46,482 nucleotides of DNA from CAIXZV01 sp037446495 (GTDB lineage Bacteria > Chloroflexota > Limnocylindria > Limnocylindrales > CSP1-4). Below the pieces are notes generated by a model. That model was not told the origin of the DNA, ran no database searches, and saw only the letters and a program-made list of their open reading frames with translations. The translations under genes were made by a program, and so were the position numbers. The stretch spans positions 1 through 46,482 of the forward strand of contig JBBIIL010000017.1 of NCBI GenBank assembly GCA_037446495.1, read 5' to 3'. Position 1 is the stretch's first letter. Every line of letters begins with the position of its first letter. Positions 40,157-46,482 of this stretch are shown here, in pieces.

Positions 40157-40667
40157 CTAGCTGGCGGCTGGCGCGTCGGAGGCGTTGAGGGGCGGGGCGG
40201 TCGGCGACGTGGGCGACGGGTCCTCAAGGCGGTACACCAGAAGGTTCGAGCCCTGCGCTCGGAAGCAGACAGACCAGCACCGGCTGCGGGGCTGCCCTGC
40301 ACTCGGTCGAGTGGGCCGCCGGGAAGGCGGCGGCGTCTTCGATGATCCCCACCGTGAACGTAACCTGCCGGTTGTCGTCCGTCAGGAGCGTGAATGACGT
40401 GACCTTTCCGTGGCTGGGCGAGCGCAAGTGGAGAACGATGCCGTGCACGGGCGATTGCAGGTCCGAGGCCGCGGCAGGCGACGTGCCTGCACCCGACGTG
40501 CCTGCACCCGAGGCCTGACCCGAGGGACCCGGGGTCCCCTCCTCCGCGGACACGCGCGACACGACCGCGTTGGGGCCGGGCGTGACGGACAGGCCGCCGG
40601 CGGGCGACGACCCGCAGCCTGCTGCTGCGAGCAGGGCCGCGGCGAGGACCGCGGCCGGGCCGATCAC
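40157..40667 (-). pseudogene. Lipoprotein downstream of pyrE, apparent frameshift near the C-terminus
   Basis: From GTG 40667 (GTGA overlap with the pyrE stop) the frame encodes a lipoprotein signal (LAAALLAAAGCGSS), a linker and a domain with SPVHGIVLHLRSPSHGKVTS, LLTDDNRQVTFTV and PAAHSTECRA, ending at 40224 (147 aa). The last residues, LLPSAGLEPSGVPP, look unnatural. A one-base shift near 40262-40275 instead gives FRAQGSNLLVYRLEDPSPT and a Pro/Ser-rich tail ending at 40157, which continues the domain plausibly. Either a single-base insertion in the gene or a sequencing error; if the call is wrong, the intact frame is 40224-40667. Confidence 0.6.
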
Positions 40668-41368
40668 CCGGCGGGCGTGTGTCCTTTCGGGGCCAGTCCT
40701 GTGCCGCTCGAGCCGGGCTTGATCGCTGGCTCGCCGGCGGCGCAGCACGGGCAGGTCGCGGCGCCCGGCTGGTACGTGGGCAGCTCGAGGCTCCACAGCG
40801 AGCGCAGCGGGTAGACGCGGCCGGTGGCGGGGGAGGTCAGCGTGCTCGTGCCGCCGGAGCGGTCCACGATGACCGCGCACTCGATGATCTCGCCGCCCAT
40901 CTCCTCGACCGCGGGGATCATCGCCAGCAGCGAGCCGCCGGTCGTGAGGATGTCGTCCACGAGCAGGACCCGCTCGCCGGGGGCGATCGTGAAGCCGCGC
41001 CGGAACTCTCGGCGCGGCGCAGCGCCGGGCTCGCCGGCCACCTCCTCGGCGAAGATCGCGCGGGTGCCCAGCTGGCGGCCCGTCTCGAACGCGAGGATTA
41101 CGCCGCCGGTGGTGGGACCGGCGACGAGGTCCACCATCGGCGTGCCGTCACGGTCGCGAACGCCCTGCGCCCAGAAGCCGCACAGCTCGCTCGTGGCGGC
41201 GGGGTCCTGGAGGACCTGGAACTTCTCGAGGTACGCGTCCGAGTGGCGACCGCTCTTGAGCGTGAAGTGACCCTCGCGAAGGGCGCCGCTGGCTCGGAAC
41301 AGGGCCTCGGTGCGGCCGGCGATGGCGCGGCGGGCCGCTTCGTCGAGGGTGCGTCGCAGGGTGGTCAT
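40664..41368 (-). CDS. pyrE: Orotate phosphoribosyltransferase
   Basis: The 234-residue protein has the type I PRTase fold with EGHFTLKSGRHSDAYLEKF, VDLVAGPTTGGVILAFETGRQ and the PRPP motif VLLVDDILTTGGSL, followed by CAVIVDRSGG. It makes OMP from orotate and PRPP in pyrimidine synthesis. The C-terminus adds CPCC in AATCPCCAAG, an unusual cysteine cluster in a tail of about 35 residues. TAGAAT 9 nt upstream of the ATG on the minus strand gives a leaderless-type start. It is separated from pyrD/pyrK by the repeat-rich gap and two genes. Confidence 0.93.
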   Translation of the reverse strand: MTTLRRTLDEAARRAIAGRTEALFRASGALREGHFTLKSGRHSDAYLEKFQVLQDPAATSELCGFWAQGVRDRDGTPMVDLVAGPTTGGVILAFETGRQLGTRAIFAEEVAGEPGAAPRREFRRGFTIAPGERVLLVDDILTTGGSLLAMIPAVEEMGGEIIECAVIVDRSGGTSTLTSPATGRVYPLRSLWSLELPTYQPGAATCPCCAAGEPAIKPGSSGTGLAPKGHTPAG

Positions 41369-41377
41369 CAGGCGGTG

Positions 41378-41383
41378 ATTCTA
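41378..41383 (-). promoter_or_regulatory. -10 element TAGAAT of pyrE (minus strand)
   Basis: TAGAAT, the best -10 match in the window on the minus strand, ends 9 nt before the pyrE ATG. No Shine-Dalgarno lies between. Confidence 0.55.
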
Positions 41384-41427
41384 CCGGGAGCCGTGCGCGG
41401 GCCGTTTCGCCGACTTCGGTCGCTACC

Positions 41428-41620
41428 CAGCGTCTCGACTACCGGCGGGGGCGGTGCCCGGCGCGGCCGCCCGGTCGCGGCCGCCACGTCTCGGACACCG
41501 GCGGGGGCGGTGCTCGGGATGCGGCCGGGTGCCGTCCACGCAGGGGCGCCCCTCGTGCACCGCTGTCGGCGGTGAGCGAGCGCACCGCGGCCCCGAGCAC
41601 CGGCGCGGGCGGTGCAGGAG
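41428..41620. repeat. Palindromic repeat cluster C, four units
   Basis: Four degenerate hairpins with core ACCGGCGNGGGCGGTGC begin near 41438, 41494, 41556 and 41596, spaced 40-62 nt. Units 1, 2 and 4 share CACCGGC/TACCGGC and GGCGGTGC arms; the third is GCACCGCTGTCGGCGGTG. They relate to the arrays at 7.47 and 20.45 kb by the ACCGGC...GGTG frame. The gap lies between pyrE and the downstream end of the pyrK-pyrD operon. Confidence 0.7.
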
Positions 41621-41897
41621 ACGCAGGGGGTCGGGGAGCCCGGGATCCGGCCTGTCGCGGCCGCCGGCCACAGCATGCCGCTGCCGGCCGACGAGCGAGT
41701 TGCGAAGGCCCGCGGACTTCGGATCGCACCATGGCGGTGACCTCGCCGGCGGTCGTGGCGAGAGTGGGTCGGCTCGTGACGACGGCATTGCGTGCAGGGC
41801 CTTGTCGTCGAACTCGCGCATGCCGCGGGAGTCAGCCAGGGACGCCAAGGTTCACGCGACGTTGCCACGCGACGTTGCCCCGCGACGTTGTGATGGG
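41621..41897. other. Intergenic remainder with a 13-bp triple repeat
   Basis: No gene is convincing here. CACGCGACGTTGC is repeated three times in tandem at 41853-41865, 41866-41878 and, with two changes, 41879-41891. The third copy ends 7 nt before the stop of the next minus-strand gene. A minus-strand stretch at 41700-41850 reads REFDDKALHAM and similar, possibly an old coding remnant, but no family was recognised. Confidence 0.55.
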
Positions 41898-42833
41898 CTA
41901 CGGGATCACCACGTGGAGGATCGAGCCCTGATCCTCGCGCGCCACGACGTCCCACGCCACGGTCGCCGAGTCGGTGCGGATGCGCAGAAGAAATGGGCCA
42001 GTCACCCAGATGTCCCCGATCCCGACGCCGAACGCGCTGTCCATGATCCGCACGGGCACGGCGCCGACGAGGTCCGGCCCCTGGCCGATGGACGGCGGTA
42101 CCGCGAGGAGCACCGGTCCGCCCGTCGCGCACGGCGCGCCGGCTACGCACGGGCTCACGTCGTTGAGGAGGAGCCCATCCGCTTCGTGGAGGGACGGCAG
42201 CAGCCGCGCCTTTCCTGCAGACGGGCTGGCCATGGCAGCTGTGAGCGCGTCGATGCGGGGGATGCCCGCCGCGTCCACGAGCAGGGAGCCGAGGTAGACG
42301 AGCACGCCGTCGCGCGGCAGGAGCACCAGGGTCTCCCCTTGCGGCGGATCGCCCGGCCACGTGCCGATGGCGTCGTCGGGAACCACCTTGGCGCCGCGGA
42401 GCCCGTCGATGCGGAGCACGAGGCACGCCGAGAGCGGGGCGCCGGGCTCGCACTTGCGCTGCGTGCTGTGCAGGCGCCCGTCGACGAACGCGAGCGTGCC
42501 TGTGCCGCGGCGCGGGATGACGGCGACCAGCGCGGAAATGTCAACGGGGTCGGCGGTCACGCGCATGGTGAGCGGGGCGCTCGGAACTGGAGTTGCGGCG
42601 GCAGCTGAGGCCGACGGGGAACTGAGCGCGACGGGCAGTGCCGATGGCGCGACGGCGACGTGCTGGGCGGGAGACAGCTGGCTCGACAGGATCCCGCCGC
42701 CCACGAGCGCCACGACGAGGACGAGCGCGAGGGCGGCCGTCCTCCCGGGCCGGTTGCGCGGCCCGCCAACGCCCGCCACCTCGACGCTGTACGACCGGCG
42801 CCGGTCGGTGGGACCGTCCCAACCGGGGTCCAA
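41898..42833 (-). CDS. Single-pass membrane protein of unknown function
   Basis: The 311-residue protein starts with a charged head (DPGWDGPTDRRRSYSVEVAG). One helix follows (TAALALVLVVALVGGGILSS, about 36-56), then a Ser/Ala/Pro linker and an extracytoplasmic beta-rich domain with one Cys pair near KCEPGAPLSACLVLRIDG and another near SPCVAGAPCATGG, which may form disulphides. It has no recognised family. TTG start is supported by GGGGAG 9 nt upstream, inside the end of the DUF1294 gene; the track of shared overlaps makes it the last gene of the pyrK operon. Confidence 0.62.
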   Translation of the reverse strand: MDPGWDGPTDRRRSYSVEVAGVGGPRNRPGRTAALALVLVVALVGGGILSSQLSPAQHVAVAPSALPVALSSPSASAAAATPVPSAPLTMRVTADPVDISALVAVIPRRGTGTLAFVDGRLHSTQRKCEPGAPLSACLVLRIDGLRGAKVVPDDAIGTWPGDPPQGETLVLLPRDGVLVYLGSLLVDAAGIPRIDALTAAMASPSAGKARLLPSLHEADGLLLNDVSPCVAGAPCATGGPVLLAVPPSIGQGPDLVGAVPVRIMDSAFGVGIGDIWVTGPFLLRIRTDSATVAWDVVAREDQGSILHVVIP

Positions 42834-42847
42834 GGCGTCCTGCTCCC

Positions 42848-43111
42848 CTATCGGCTCACCGCGACCACCAGCACGACCGACCACAGCACGGACGCGAGGG
42901 TCTGGACGACCCAGAACGACCGGTGCCTCGTCTTGTGCCGCATGCCGAGGAAGACGAGCCATGCCCCCAATACGCCGCCGAGCCAGCAGCAGATGTGCAG
43001 CGCCCGCTCGCGGATCCGCCGCCAGTGCCGCGGTGCGGCGAGCTTGTCGTACCCATACAGGCCCGCCGTGGCCAGGTTGATCGCCAGGAGCCAGGCCAGG
43101 AGCCAGGTCAC
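42848..43111 (-). CDS. DUF1294 small membrane protein
   Basis: The 87-residue protein has the DUF1294 pattern: WLLAWLLAINLATAGLYGYDKLAAP, a basic RHWRRIRERALHICCWLGG, VLGAWLVFLGMRHKTRH and a final helix. DUF1294 proteins carry three helices and a KTRH-like loop and have no known function. Its GTG shares GTGA with the pyrD stop, so it is translationally coupled to pyrD. Confidence 0.85.
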   Translation of the reverse strand: MTWLLAWLLAINLATAGLYGYDKLAAPRHWRRIRERALHICCWLGGVLGAWLVFLGMRHKTRHRSFWVVQTLASVLWSVVLVVAVSR

Positions 43112-44262
43112 CGGGCGTACTCGGCGCCACGGGTGGACGGCGTGGCGGTCCGGGCCGGCAGCGCGGTGCCGACGATCTCGCGCACCGACGTCACCCCCCG
43201 CTCGCGGCAGGCGTCGGCCAGCTCGTCCGCAAGGCGCACTGGGAGCATCGGGTCCGCCAGCGCAGCGACGCCCACGGCCACGGCACTCGCGCCCACGGCG
43301 AGGAAGTCGAGCGCGTCGTCGACCGTCGCCACCCCGCCGATGCCGATGACCGGCACATCCACGACCTGCGCGACCTCCCAGACGACGCGCAGCGCGATCG
43401 GCCGCAGCGCCGGCCCGCAGATGCCGCCATAGTCCGAGCCCAGTGCCGGGCCGCGGCGGTCCGCGGACGGGACGAACCCGGGCAGGGTGTTGATCGCGGC
43501 GATCGCATCGGCGCCCGCGTCCTCGACGGACCGCGCCACAGCGCGCACGTCGCCCGCAGCCGCCGTCAGCTTGGCGATCAACGGCAGGTCGGTGCCGCGC
43601 CGCGCCGCCGCCACGTACGCCGCCGCGCCGTCCGGGTCCAGCCCGGGCACGCTGCCGCCCCGCCCACCGCTTCCGCACGAGAGGTTGAGCTCCAGCGCCG
43701 CGATCCCGGGCACGCCGTCGCACCGCCGGACCATCTCGCCCAGTTCGCCCGCGCTGCCGGCGCACAGCGAGAGGATCACCGGCATCGGCCAGCGCGACCA
43801 AGCCCCCGAGTACCGCTCGAGCACGGTCTCGAGGCCCGGGTTCTGGGGACCCATGCCCAGCAGGAGCCCGGCCGGGATGTCGGCGAGGCGTGGACCCGGA
43901 TGCCCTGGACGCGGCTTGAGCGATGTGCTGCGGGTCACCAGGCCGCCGAGGCGCGGCAGGTCCACGAGGTCCGCCACCTCGACGCCGTAGCCGTAGGGCC
44001 CGGACGCGGCGATCACGGGGTTGGGCAGGACGAGCCCGCGGCCCAGGTCAACGGCGAGGTCCACCGGCCGACCACCGATGGCGTCCAGCGCGGGCGGAGC
44101 GCCGGGGCCTGCCGTCTCGGCGACGGTTGAGGCCAGCGCCGGCCGGGGACCGAGCGGGGCCGAGGCTCGGAATCTTGCGATGGGCGTGATCGCGGGCTTG
44201 ATCGTCCGCACGGTCGGCGTCCGCTTGGAGTTCGCGGTGACGCCCTTGCGCCTCGCCTTCAT
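43108..44262 (-). CDS. pyrD: Dihydroorotate dehydrogenase, class 1B-like catalytic subunit
   Basis: The 384-residue protein has a TIM barrel with FMN sites: PNPVIAASGPYGYGVE, GGLVTRSTSLKPRPGH, ALELNLSCGSGGRGGSVPG (catalytic Cys as in class 1B), LIAKLTAAAGDV, AINTLPGF, GSDYGGICGPALRPIAL and VIGIGGVATVDDALDFLAVGASAVAVG. It oxidises dihydroorotate to orotate, passing electrons to the PyrK subunit and NAD. The first 75 residues are an unusual Arg/Ala/Pro-rich extension absent from normal PyrD (about 310 residues). ATG 44262 overlaps the upstream DUF998 stop by 4 nt. Confidence 0.9.
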   Translation of the reverse strand: MKARRKGVTANSKRTPTVRTIKPAITPIARFRASAPLGPRPALASTVAETAGPGAPPALDAIGGRPVDLAVDLGRGLVLPNPVIAASGPYGYGVEVADLVDLPRLGGLVTRSTSLKPRPGHPGPRLADIPAGLLLGMGPQNPGLETVLERYSGAWSRWPMPVILSLCAGSAGELGEMVRRCDGVPGIAALELNLSCGSGGRGGSVPGLDPDGAAAYVAAARRGTDLPLIAKLTAAAGDVRAVARSVEDAGADAIAAINTLPGFVPSADRRGPALGSDYGGICGPALRPIALRVVWEVAQVVDVPVIGIGGVATVDDALDFLAVGASAVAVGVAALADPMLPVRLADELADACRERGVTSVREIVGTALPARTATPSTRGAEYAR

Positions 44263-44963
44263 GCGCCAGCCGCCGCGGGTTCGCGCCGCAGGTCGCGCCA
44301 CCAGGCGACCGCGGTCAGCAGGACCCAGACCATGATCGAGACCAGGGTCGCCCACTCCAGGATCGGTGCGATCCAAACGTCCGGGCGCCCGGTGATCGGC
44401 CCGTCCGACGCCATGCGGGTGCGCGAGAACTCGTCGGTGCGGAGGGAGACCAGGAACGCGGTGAACGCCACGACGGACGCCGCTCCGGGCAGGGCGAGCC
44501 AGACCGGATGGCGCGGCTCGCGGTGGCGGACGAAGGCGATCGAGGCGAGCGCGACGAAGATCCAGCCGAGGTTGAAGAACGTGAACGCGGCGATGACGTG
44601 CTGCGCCGGGTGGTTCATGGGGAAGAGGCCTACGAAGATGCCGCCGATGCCCGCGATCGCGCCCACCGGCCCGAAGGCGTAGCGCAGCCGCGACGGGCTC
44701 GTCAGCGCAAGGCCGGCGACGAAGGCGACGAACGCCGCGCCGCCGATGATCAGGGAGGCGTTGAACCACGCGGCGCGCGCTGACACACCCTCCTGGCCCA
44801 GCTCGCTGATCCAGTGGTTCAGTGGGCTGTAGGGCTCTCCGGCCGTCCCCGTGTAGCCGAGCGCCGGCCACACGCACCCGAACGCGATCACCAGGAAGGC
44901 CAGCACGCCCGCCTGGGCCGAAGCGAGCTCGAGTCTCGGACGCCGCCGTGACGGAGCGCTCAC
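44259..44963 (-). CDS. DUF998-type membrane protein
   Basis: The 234-residue protein has six membrane helices. Helix 1-2 carries GYTGTAGEPYSPLNHWISELGQ, the exposed segment typical of DUF998 proteins, and helix 3-4 carries VGLFPMNHPAQHVIAAFTFF with conserved histidines. Function is unknown. It is inserted between pyrK and pyrD with 4-nt overlaps on both sides (GTGA and ATGA), so it must be translated with them. Confidence 0.78.
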   Translation of the reverse strand: MSAPSRRRPRLELASAQAGVLAFLVIAFGCVWPALGYTGTAGEPYSPLNHWISELGQEGVSARAAWFNASLIIGGAAFVAFVAGLALTSPSRLRYAFGPVGAIAGIGGIFVGLFPMNHPAQHVIAAFTFFNLGWIFVALASIAFVRHREPRHPVWLALPGAASVVAFTAFLVSLRTDEFSRTRMASDGPITGRPDVWIAPILEWATLVSIMVWVLLTAVAWWRDLRREPAAAGA

Positions 44964-45832
44964 GATGTGCGCGCCCAGTCGATCTCGTCGGCGGCGAAGG
45001 CCGGACCCTCGCGGCAAACGCGGACGGTGCCATTCGCACCATCCACGACGCAGCCGAGGCAGGTCCCGGCGGCGCAGCCGGCCGTCTGGTCGAGCACCAC
45101 TTGGAGAAACGCCTTGCGCCGCGCCTCGGCCGAGCCGGGCTGGATGGGCCGGCCGCCGCCCCGCTTGCGGCCCAGGGTGGCCACGCCCAGCCGCTGCCGA
45201 CGCCCGGTGGCAAGGGTCGCGAGGCGGCCGAGCAGCGCCGCGGGACCGGCGGCGAACGACTGGTCGGCCCACGCCTCGAACTCGAGGACCAGATCCTCGA
45301 CGCTGCCCCGGTGCCCCAGCGAGCCGTCCGCGGTGGCAACCACGTACTCAACCTCGTCGGGGAGCAGGCTTGACGGGTACACCGAGCCGGCCGTCGCTGC
45401 GCCGAAGAGCAGGACGACCGACCGCCCGTCGCGGATGGCCTCGTCGATCAGCAGCCGCACGCCCGCGATGGCCGGCCCCTCCGCGATGAGCAGCAGGTGT
45501 CGCGACCGCGAGTCCACCTCGAACGGGCGCCCCAGGGGTCCCACGAGGTCCGCGCGGTCGCCGGGCCGGAGCCCGGCTGCCCACGCCGGGGGCGAGCTGC
45601 CGGACGGCCCGGACCGACCCGTGGCCTGGATCGTGAGCGTGCCCGACGCGGCATCGGCCGTGGCAATCGGGAAGGGGCGGCGCAGCGGCAACCCGCCCGC
45701 CTCGACGGTCCGGACGTGAACGGCCTGCCCGGCGCGCGCGCCGGTCGCGATCTGCGGAGCGTGCCAGGCGAGCAGCCACTGGCCGGGCCCGATCTCGCGG
45801 CGCTCGACAAGCTCGGCGCCGAGGGGGCGCAC
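44960..45832 (-). CDS. pyrK: Dihydroorotate dehydrogenase electron-transfer subunit
   Basis: The 290-residue protein has an FAD/NAD ferredoxin-reductase fold: LRRPFPIATADAASGTLTI (FAD), LIAEGPAIAGVRLLIDEAIR (NAD side) and the C-terminal [2Fe-2S] cluster CAAGTCLGCVV...VC, with ligands Cys253, Cys258, Cys261 and Cys273. It passes electrons from PyrD to NAD. Compared with usual PyrK (about 250 residues) there is an extra 35-45 residue basic segment just before the cluster (TLGRKRGGGRPIQPGSAEAR). GTG 45832 is inferred from domain start. Confidence 0.9.
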   Translation of the reverse strand: MRPLGAELVERREIGPGQWLLAWHAPQIATGARAGQAVHVRTVEAGGLPLRRPFPIATADAASGTLTIQATGRSGPSGSSPPAWAAGLRPGDRADLVGPLGRPFEVDSRSRHLLLIAEGPAIAGVRLLIDEAIRDGRSVVLLFGAATAGSVYPSSLLPDEVEYVVATADGSLGHRGSVEDLVLEFEAWADQSFAAGPAALLGRLATLATGRRQRLGVATLGRKRGGGRPIQPGSAEARRKAFLQVVLDQTAGCAAGTCLGCVVDGANGTVRVCREGPAFAADEIDWARTS

Positions 45833-45854
45833 GACGGTCCCCGGGTGGCCGAGG

Positions 45855-46482
45855 CTACTTGTCCTCGGCGCCCCCGCCCTCGGTCGCGTCGGGCTCGTCG
45901 GCCTCGTCCCCGTCCTCTTCATCGGGCTCGTCGGCTTCGTCCTCGTCTCCTTCGGCCGCCTCGGGCGCGACGGACGGATACGCCTCCGCGAGCGAGTCGG
46001 CGAGGTCACCGAAGATGTCGGTGGGGTCGTAGAACTCGACGATGTCGTCAGGGGCCGTCAACTCGCGCCACTCGCCGTTGGCGTCCTCGGGCAGGACCTC
46101 GGCACGGAACCGGCCGGACGCGCCCAGGATGAGCCGCTCGTCCTCGTCGTCCACGATCACCAAGTCGCCGACCAGGCTCGTCAGCCTGCCCACGGCCTCC
46201 TCGAACTGCTCGAGCAGGGCGGCCTCGTTCTGCTGGCTCTTCTCCTGGAAGTCCAGCGCGAGGTTGTAGAGGGCGAGCGCCGCCGATTCCTCGTCGTCCG
46301 CGTCGAGCACGGGCGCACGGCCGGCGGCCCACGTGTCCGCAGCCGCGGCATAGCCCTCGTCGTCGCCGCCCAGCGCGAACGTCTCCTCGGGTGCCACGCC
46401 GGCCACGGTGAGCAGGTCGCCGGCGGCGGTGGGCTCGGGCTCGAAGCCGGCGGCCTCTCGGGCGGCCTCAGCGAACGCGGTG
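45855..46482 (-). CDS. Acidic protein of unknown function, cut by the window edge
   Basis: The reading frame is open to the last base, so the N-terminus lies outside the window; 208 residues are visible. The middle is helical with YNLALDFQEKSQQNEAALLEQ (coiled-coil-like) and then a small beta region (VGDLVIVDDEDERLILGA, FRAEVLPED). The C-terminus is strongly acidic, with EGDEDEADEPDEEDGDEADE. No family was recognised. It is 22 nt upstream of pyrK in the same direction and may be in the same operon. Confidence 0.6.
   Translation of the reverse strand, partial: TAFAEAAREAAGFEPEPTAAGDLLTVAGVAPEETFALGGDDEGYAAAADTWAAGRAPVLDADDEESAALALYNLALDFQEKSQQNEAALLEQFEEAVGRLTSLVGDLVIVDDEDERLILGASGRFRAEVLPEDANGEWRELTAPDDIVEFYDPTDIFGDLADSLAEAYPSVAPEAAEGDEDEADEPDEEDGDEADEPDATEGGGAEDK

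Noticed and set aside
40236..40270. tRNA T-loop-like sequence GGTTCGAGCCC
   Set aside because: No acceptor stem, D-arm or anticodon arm can be built around it; it lies inside a lipoprotein coding region.
41423..41848. Minus-strand frame with REFDDKALHAM, possibly a transposase remnant
   Set aside because: It runs through the palindromic units, and no transposase motif was recognised; the similarity is too weak to call.

Overview
The window is very GC-rich by eye (not computed). Its genes have strong third-position G/C bias and frequent GTG/TTG starts, and most start codons either overlap the previous stop (GTGA/ATGA/TGATG) or sit 6-9 nt after a -10-like hexamer with no Shine-Dalgarno. The gene set points to an uncultured aerobic, high-GC Chloroflexota lineage (Limnocylindria/Ellin6529-like): fused CtaA-CtaB, nickel superoxide dismutase with its maturation protease, two F420-type enzyme families, a DUF5612/ACT protein, PP2C and Hanks kinase, and LysM proteins with a four-Cys cytoplasmic head. 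Actinobacteria cannot be excluded. The taxonomy is inference; there is no rRNA or tRNA gene in the window.

Layout. 0.5-2.1 kb: an IS1380-family insertion sequence with 16-bp perfect terminal inverted repeats and a frameshifted transposase. 2.2-7.4 kb: a 45-codon membrane microprotein divergent from a GntR/YtrA-type regulator, then a 1283-residue GH13 protein with an acidic Pro-Glu tail and a lysine-rich end. 7.4-7.7 kb: palindromic repeats. 7.7-12.3 kb: DUF885 hydrolase, a decayed zone (pseudogene plus an amidohydrolase lacking its barrel), a small membrane protein, a DapDC-like enzyme and an NTF2-like protein. 12.4-18.5 kb: LysM protein, atypical response regulator, APC permease, PP2C phosphatase and tail-anchored Ser/Thr kinase. 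18.5-21.9 kb: CYTH protein, sodN-sodX with a 63-bp tandem repeat, a five-unit palindromic array and a double-SIS isomerase. 22-26.3 kb: LLM oxidoreductase/UPF0303 operon divergent from MarR-MFS-Rieske. 26.4-31.2 kb: lipoprotein, a structured intergenic region, a DDN-ArsC/Spx-LOG-EamA operon, and an ACT plus ACT/DUF5612 pair. 31.3-37 kb: exonuclease III, ornithine carbamoyltransferase-carbamate kinase, a membrane protein and a beta-CASP nuclease. 37.2-40.2 kb: fused heme O/A synthase divergent from a thioredoxin-fold lipoprotein. 40.2-46.5 kb: pyrE-lipoprotein, a repeat-rich gap, then pyrK-DUF998-pyrD-DUF1294-membrane protein with overlapping ends.

How the genes fit together. The window is mostly housekeeping and signalling: pyrimidine synthesis split into two short operons, heme A and oxidase assembly, oxidative defence (NiSOD), F420-linked redox, and carbamoyl-phosphate metabolism. 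No phage, CRISPR or defence island is visible. The most unusual signals are non-coding or structural: a palindromic repeat family in three separate intergenic gaps, widespread leaderless-type promoters, a barrel-less amidohydrolase, a response regulator without its phospho-acceptor, the four-Cys/LysM transmembrane protein, and a hairpin-rich orphan region near 27.1 kb.
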